Source of the DNA: an uncultured Bacteroidota bacterium
GTDB taxonomy: Bacteria > Bacteroidota > Bacteroidia > Flavobacteriales > Flavobacteriaceae
Assembly: GCA_937136025.1 (NCBI GenBank)
Contig: CAKZOC010000086.1
Location: 1 to 35,681, forward strand
Length of the DNA stretch: 35,681 bases
Direction: 5' to 3'
The position numbers and the translations under genes are program-made. Below the pieces are notes generated by a model. The model was not told where the DNA came from and made no database searches. It worked only from the letters and a program-made list of their open reading frames with translations. Below, in pieces: positions 31,728 through 35,681 of the stretch (its first letter is position 1; the number at the start of each line of letters is the position of its first letter).

Positions 31728-33626
31728 ATGGAAATGGATAACATCACCTTTGATTTACCCAAAAACCAAAGTAACGTCATCAAGGTTATCGGCGTTGGAG
31801 GAGGAGGTAGCAACGCGATAAACCACATGTTTCAGGCCGGGATTCACGGTGTGGATTTTGTAATCTGCAATACCGATGCCCAGGCCCTTCAAAACAGTTC
31901 TGTGCCCAATAAAATCCAGCTCGGGGTTACCCTGACCGAAGGATTGGGTGCAGGGGCTAATCCCGAGGTAGGGGAGCAGGCTGCTTTGGAGAGCATGGAA
32001 GAGGTTAAACAAATGCTATCCACAAATACCAAAATGGTCTTTGTTACGGCCGGAATGGGCGGGGGTACCGGTACGGGTGCCGCTCCCGTAATTGCCAGAC
32101 AGGCCAAAGAAATGGATGTCCTTACGGTGGGCATCGTGACCATGCCCTTTCAGTTTGAAGGGAAAACACGATGTCATCAGGCGCAGAAGGGGATTGAAAA
32201 ACTCCGCAACAATGTGGATTCACTCATCGTCATCAATAACAATAAATTGCGGGAGGTTTACGGGAACCTCGGGTTTAAGGCGGGCTTTGCCAAGGCAGAT
32301 GAGGTCCTGGCCACGGCAGCACGCGGAATTGCCGAGGTCATTACGCACCACTTTACCCAGAATATTGACCTTCGGGACGCCAAGACCGTGCTCTCCAACA
32401 GCGGCACGGCCATTATGGGATCTGCTGTGGCTTCAGGTTCCTCGAGGGCTCAGGAGGCCATTGCAAAAGCCCTGGATTCCCCACTGCTGAACGATAACAA
32501 GATTAAAGGAGCCAAGAATGTCCTCCTGTTGATTGTTTCCGGGTCTCAGGAGATTACCATAGATGAAATCGGGGAGATCAACGATCATATTCAGGTAGAA
32601 GCGGGCCATAGCGCGAACATCATCATGGGTGTTGGGGAGGATGAAAACCTCGGAGAGGCTATTGCCGTTACGGTAATTGCCACGGGCTTTAACGTCGATC
32701 AACAGGATGAAATCGTCAATACGGAGTCCAAGAAAATTATCCATACGCTGGAAGACGAACAAAAGGCACAACAGGACCTGAGTGAACAAAAAGTGGTGCA
32801 CACCCTGGAAATGGAAGAAGAATTTGTAGCCGTAAGTGTTCAGGAACCCGAGATGGATTTGGTGCCGACGACTCAGTTTATCAGAAACTTCAATGTCTTT
32901 TACGATGAAGTAGTAGCGGAGCCCGTGGAAGAGGAGTTTGTCTTTGTAGATTCCAAAGAACTGATCCGGGATATCGAGGTGGTCGATCCACAAGTGGTCT
33001 CGCCGGAGTCCGAGAAAGAAGACCAGTTTGCCCTGGCTTTTGATATGCCTCTGGCACCCAGGCAGGAAGAAGAAATCTCTGAGGAAGAGGAGAAGGAAAC
33101 AGTGATCACCTTCGATTTGGGAGAAGATCTCAGTGATATGGAAGTCCGGGACCATGTGGAAATTACCCCGGTACTGGAATACGAAAAGGAGGGTGAAACA
33201 CGGTATAGCCTCGATGAGTATCTCGATCTGGAAAAGAAACTAACCGGAGCCACTTCTAAGGCAGAGCACTTCGATCCGAAACTAACCGGAGGGGAACTCG
33301 TATTCGAACATAAGGTTGCAGATAAGCCTGAGAGTCCTGCCGCTCCTGAAACCCAGGAGCCCACAGACCGACCCATTTCTGAAATTTTAAAAGAGCGGGC
33401 GGATGAAAGAAGGCGCAAACTCAAGGACTTTAATTATAAATTTCAGCACAACCGGGCTAATATTGATGACATTGAAAAGCAGCCGGCCTATAAGCGTCAG
33501 GGCGTGGATTTAAATCAAACGCCAGACGGAGAGGGGAAGGTATCGCGCACCACGCTGAGCGAGGACAGCAATGATGAATTGCGATTGCGCTCTAATAATT
33601 CCTTTCTCCACGACAATGTAGATTAA
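31728..33626 (+). CDS. ftsZ: Cell division protein FtsZ with long acidic linker
   Basis: 632 residues, against ~380 in E. coli. The tubulin-fold GTPase covers about 15-325: VIGVGGGGSNAINHM, the GTP-binding signature GGGTGTGAAP (111-120), and NVDSLIVINNNKL. Residues ~326-610 are a Glu/Asp-rich disordered linker with two similar short segments, IIHTLEDE and VVHTLEME. The C-terminal ~15 residues (LRLRSNNSFLHDNVD) form the conserved peptide that should bind FtsA. Long linkers are usual in Bacteroidota. FtsZ forms the ring that organises septation. A strong terminator follows 30 bases after the stop. Confidence 0.96.
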   Translation: MEMDNITFDLPKNQSNVIKVIGVGGGGSNAINHMFQAGIHGVDFVICNTDAQALQNSSVPNKIQLGVTLTEGLGAGANPEVGEQAALESMEEVKQMLSTNTKMVFVTAGMGGGTGTGAAPVIARQAKEMDVLTVGIVTMPFQFEGKTRCHQAQKGIEKLRNNVDSLIVINNNKLREVYGNLGFKAGFAKADEVLATAARGIAEVITHHFTQNIDLRDAKTVLSNSGTAIMGSAVASGSSRAQEAIAKALDSPLLNDNKIKGAKNVLLLIVSGSQEITIDEIGEINDHIQVEAGHSANIIMGVGEDENLGEAIAVTVIATGFNVDQQDEIVNTESKKIIHTLEDEQKAQQDLSEQKVVHTLEMEEEFVAVSVQEPEMDLVPTTQFIRNFNVFYDEVVAEPVEEEFVFVDSKELIRDIEVVDPQVVSPESEKEDQFALAFDMPLAPRQEEEISEEEEKETVITFDLGEDLSDMEVRDHVEITPVLEYEKEGETRYSLDEYLDLEKKLTGATSKAEHFDPKLTGGELVFEHKVADKPESPAAPETQEPTDRPISEILKERADERRRKLKDFNYKFQHNRANIDDIEKQPAYKRQGVDLNQTPDGEGKVSRTTLSEDSNDELRLRSNNSFLHDNVD

Positions 33627-33655
33627 CTGCCCGGAGCAGGAGATTATTGATACAG

Positions 33656-33686
33656 ACCCGGGAAGCGCGCTTCCCGGGTTTTTTTT
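33656..33686 (+). terminator. Strong intrinsic terminator after ftsZ
   Basis: A perfect inverted repeat with ACCCGGGAAGC (33656-33666) against GCTTCCCGGGT (33669-33679), a two-base loop in the written form, and an 8-base T-run (33679-33686). It closes the dcw cluster and separates it from yqeY. Confidence 0.92.
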
Positions 33687-33693
33687 ATCTTCG
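33686..33693 (+). promoter_or_regulatory. Candidate -7 element for yqeY (TATCTTCG)
   Basis: One mismatch from TAnnTTTG, starting in the terminator's T-run and lying 24 bases before the yqeY start. No clear -33 partner can be seen because the hairpin occupies that region. Confidence 0.3.
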
Positions 33694-33717
33694 TACACCT
33701 AATTTAATACTGAGAAA

Positions 33718-34170
33718 ATGGCTTTGCAGGAACAGGTAATGGAGGAATTAAAGGCGGCTATGAAGGCTAAAGATACGGTAGCACTCGAATCTTTACGGGC
33801 GATCAAATCCGCCCTTCTAATCGCTAAAACAGATAAAGGCGGGGGTGGAACGATGACCGAGGCTGAAGAAATTTCCCTGGTTCAGAAACTCGTGAAGCAG
33901 CGTAAGGACAGCGCAGCCATATTTACCGAACAGGGCCGGGACGACCTCGCGGCTCCGGAACTGGAGCAGATTGCCGTATTGGAGCGTTTCCTTCCCGAAC
34001 AGCTTTCACAAGACGAAATCCTCGCAGAAGTACAGGCCACTATTGCCGCCCTGGGCGCGGAATCTATGAAGGATATGGGCAAGGTGATGGCGGCTCTTAA
34101 GCCTCGTCTGCAGGGGCGTGCTGATATGGGGCAGGTGAGTGCCCTTATCAAGAAGCGTCTCAGTGCATAA
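33718..34170 (+). CDS. yqeY: GatB/YqeY-domain protein, apparently chimeric
   Basis: 150 residues, the normal YqeY length, in one open frame. The family resembles the tail of the GatB amidotransferase subunit; its function is not well defined. The N-terminal ~95 residues (KDTVALESLRAIKSALLIAKT, LVQKLVKQRKDSAAIFTEQGR in pieces) look like flavobacterial YqeY, which is often encoded after ftsZ. The last ~30 residues (LKPRLQGRADMGQVSALIKKRL) look like gammaproteobacterial YqeY, where this end is 'LKPxxxGRADMxxVSxxVKxxL'. Flavobacterial proteins, as I recall them, end differently (AGKADGK-type). MKDMGKVM, shared by both groups, lies at residues 117-124. The downstream gene is a gammaproteobacterial-type dnaG, the normal neighbour there. 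I read the gene as a join of two yqeY genes. Confidence 0.85.
   Translation: MALQEQVMEELKAAMKAKDTVALESLRAIKSALLIAKTDKGGGGTMTEAEEISLVQKLVKQRKDSAAIFTEQGRDDLAAPELEQIAVLERFLPEQLSQDEILAEVQATIAALGAESMKDMGKVMAALKPRLQGRADMGQVSALIKKRLSA
34000..34110. other. Probable chimeric junction (flavobacterial to gammaproteobacterial sequence)
   Basis: The change of lineage inside yqeY falls somewhere between about codon 95 and codon 130. The most conserved shared block, coding MKDMGKVM (34066-34089), is the natural crossover or mis-assembly point. Upstream, everything fits one flavobacterial genome. Downstream, codon choice shifts towards GAT, GTT, CGT and TTG-rich use, and the gene order becomes yqeY-dnaG. 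The exact base cannot be fixed from this sequence alone. Confidence 0.6.
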
Positions 34171-34215
34171 GCACCACATTCCGCTGCTTTACTTTAGAAA
34201 AGACTAGATCACGTC

Positions 34216-35681
34216 ATGGTTGGGAGGATCCCTCCGCCGTTTATAGACGAATTGCTGTCGCGGGTTGATATCATTGATGTTCTCAACCCGCGTGTCTCTT
34301 TACGCAAGGCGGGTAAGGAATTTACCGCTTGTTGTCCATTTCACGACGAAAAAACTCCTTCATTCACTGTTAGTCAGCAAAAGCAGTTCTATCACTGCTT
34401 TGGATGTGGCGCTCATGGTAACGCTATTAGTTTTCTAATGGAGTTTGAGCATGCCGGGTTTGTTGAAGCGATAGAAGAGCTGGCCTCCTTTGTCGGGATT
34501 GAAGTGCCTCGTGAGCAGACCAAGCCTGGAGAGGTGGCACATCCGCCCTCTAATAAGGGAATGTATGAGCTGCTGGAGCGGGTGGCCAAGTTTTATCGCC
34601 ATCAGTTGCGGAATCACCCACAAGGTGAGAAGGCGATAGCCTATCTCCGAGAACGGGGGATGAGTGGCGAGATCGCACGCGAGTTTGAGATTGGCTACGC
34701 CCCGCCAGGTTGGGACTCAGTAACCTCGGCGTTACAAGTTCCAGGGCAGCGGCTGATAGAGTGTGGCTTGCTGATTGAGCGTGATGGTGGTGGTAGCTAT
34801 GACCGCTTTCGGGATCGGGTCATGTTTCCAATTCGTGATGCCCGCGGCCGGATGATCGGTTTTGGTGGTCGAGTGTTGGGTGATGATACACCCAAATATC
34901 TCAACTCCCCGGAGACTACGATCTATCATAAGGGGCGAGAGTTGTATGGCCTCTATCAGGCGCGTACCACTCAGCGGAAACTTGACTACCTGATTGTTGT
35001 CGAAGGCTACATGGATGTATTGGCGCTTGCGCAGTTTGGGGTGCGCAATGCGGTTGCCACACTCGGAACTGCAACCACTAATGAGCATCTGGAAAAGATG
35101 TTCCGCATCGTTGATGAGGTGGTGTTTTGTTTTGATGGTGATCGTGCTGGCCGTGAGGCTGCAGGGCGAGCTCTAGAAAATTCTCTGTCGGTGATGCGTG
35201 AGGGACGTCAGTTGCGCTTTATGTTTCTTCCCGATGGAGAAGACCCGGATAGTCTTGTTCGTCGTGAAGGACAGGCAGCGTTTGAGGAGCGGGTTAAAAA
35301 TGCGCAAAACTTTACCGCATTTTTCTATGAAGTCCTGTTGCGACAGGTCGATATAGGCAGCATGGATGGTCGGGCGAAGCTGGTTGAATTAGCTCGTCCG
35401 CAGTTGGCCAAGATCTCTCCTGGCGTTTTGCGCCAAATGATGATCGATGAGCTTGCTACGCTAGCACGTATCCCCCTCAATCGCCTAGATGGGCTATTAC
35501 AGGATAAACCCGCTGTGACATCGGCTTCATCTGCTACGGTCAAAGGTTGGCAGGAGTTAACCTTGGTGCGTCGTGCGTTGTTGTTGTTGTTGCATCAGCC
35601 ATCATTGGCGCAACGAGTAGAACAGTGGGAGATGTTTCGAACTTTGCCACTGCCAGGTATGACACTATTTTGTGATGTACT
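34216..35681 (+). CDS. dnaG: DNA primase, gammaproteobacterial type, 5' part
   Basis: 488 codons are visible; the gene runs off the end of the window, and full-length proteins are ~580-660 residues. Start ATG 34216 gives MVGRIPPPFIDELLSRVDIIDVL, the typical proteobacterial N-terminus. The zinc finger is complete and in the E. coli spacing: Cys40 and His43 (CPFHDEKTPSF), Cys61 and Cys64 (YHCFGCGAHGN). The core has GRVLGDDTPKYLNSPET; TOPRIM motifs are VVEGYMDVLALAQFGV and VVFCFDGDRAGREAAGRAL; PDGEDPDSLVRREG follows. It is very different from the window's own primase at 6008. It lies 45 bases after yqeY, as in gammaproteobacteria, where rpoD would follow. Probably foreign to the host chromosome, through assembly error or transfer. 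Confidence 0.93.
   Translation, partial: MVGRIPPPFIDELLSRVDIIDVLNPRVSLRKAGKEFTACCPFHDEKTPSFTVSQQKQFYHCFGCGAHGNAISFLMEFEHAGFVEAIEELASFVGIEVPREQTKPGEVAHPPSNKGMYELLERVAKFYRHQLRNHPQGEKAIAYLRERGMSGEIAREFEIGYAPPGWDSVTSALQVPGQRLIECGLLIERDGGGSYDRFRDRVMFPIRDARGRMIGFGGRVLGDDTPKYLNSPETTIYHKGRELYGLYQARTTQRKLDYLIVVEGYMDVLALAQFGVRNAVATLGTATTNEHLEKMFRIVDEVVFCFDGDRAGREAAGRALENSLSVMREGRQLRFMFLPDGEDPDSLVRREGQAAFEERVKNAQNFTAFFYEVLLRQVDIGSMDGRAKLVELARPQLAKISPGVLRQMMIDELATLARIPLNRLDGLLQDKPAVTSASSATVKGWQELTLVRRALLLLLHQPSLAQRVEQWEMFRTLPLPGMTLFCDV

Noticed and set aside
34171..34215. Transposon or phage end at the yqeY-dnaG boundary
   Set aside because: No terminal repeats, integrase or tRNA are visible, and the lineage change appears to be already inside yqeY, upstream of this gap.
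1..35681. CRISPR arrays, prophage, toxin-antitoxin or restriction systems
   Set aside because: I saw no regularly spaced repeats, no Cas, integrase, methylase or toxin-like proteins; the window is mostly core chromosome.

Overview
The window reads as a chromosomal segment of a marine-type flavobacterium (Bacteroidota, probably Flavobacteriaceae). The evidence is the gliding-motility pair gldB-gldC, a Bacteroidota-style dcw cluster that lacks murF and ddl, a flavobacterial-type primase without zinc ligands, FtsZ with a very long acidic linker, and TAnnTTTG-type -7 promoter elements. Nothing between about 1 and 34,000 looks mobile. The last ~1.6 kb does not fit this organism: it looks gammaproteobacterial.

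Layout. 1-3006: the end of queA, then rlmN, a small DUF202 membrane protein on the minus strand, and a long-chain polyprenyl diphosphate synthase. 3090-5580: a three-gene module of ECF-type sigma factor, overlapping single-pass membrane protein (probable anti-sigma) and a coiled-coil/beta-barrel outer-membrane protein, closed by a bidirectional terminator. 5628-9615: a zinc-ribbon protein, the resident dnaG, an atypical LuxR-type response regulator and nadE. 9691-12403: gldB, gldC and a phosphofructokinase. 12454-17962: mostly minus-strand metabolic and stress genes (a glucan-phosphorylase-like protein, universal stress protein, pirin, engB, alpha/beta hydrolase) and one uncharacterised plus-strand protein.

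18231-33626 is the division and cell-wall cluster, all on the plus strand: mraZ, rsmH, ftsL, ftsI, murE, mraY, murD, ftsW, murG, murC, ftsQ, ftsA, ftsZ. Most genes overlap or lie within a few bases of each other. A three-repeat MraZ operator and a -7 element precede it, and a perfect hairpin with a T-run follows it. Together these genes make UDP-MurNAc peptides (murC, murD, murE), lipid I and II (mraY, murG), septal peptidoglycan (ftsW, ftsI) and the divisome core (ftsL, ftsQ, ftsA, ftsZ). murF and ddl must be encoded elsewhere.

33718-35681: a yqeY-like gene whose front part looks flavobacterial and whose C-terminus looks gammaproteobacterial, followed by the 5' part of a second dnaG that keeps the canonical zinc finger and has gammaproteobacterial features. 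yqeY-dnaG(-rpoD) is the familiar gammaproteobacterial order. I read this as a homology-driven chimeric join inside yqeY, most likely an assembly artefact and less likely a real transfer.

I did not find a clearly new multi-gene system. The best biological leads are the sigma/anti-sigma/outer-membrane module, a phosphorylase-like protein without its PLP lysine, a response regulator with Glu at the phospho-acceptor site next to a perfect inverted repeat, and the zinc-less primase.
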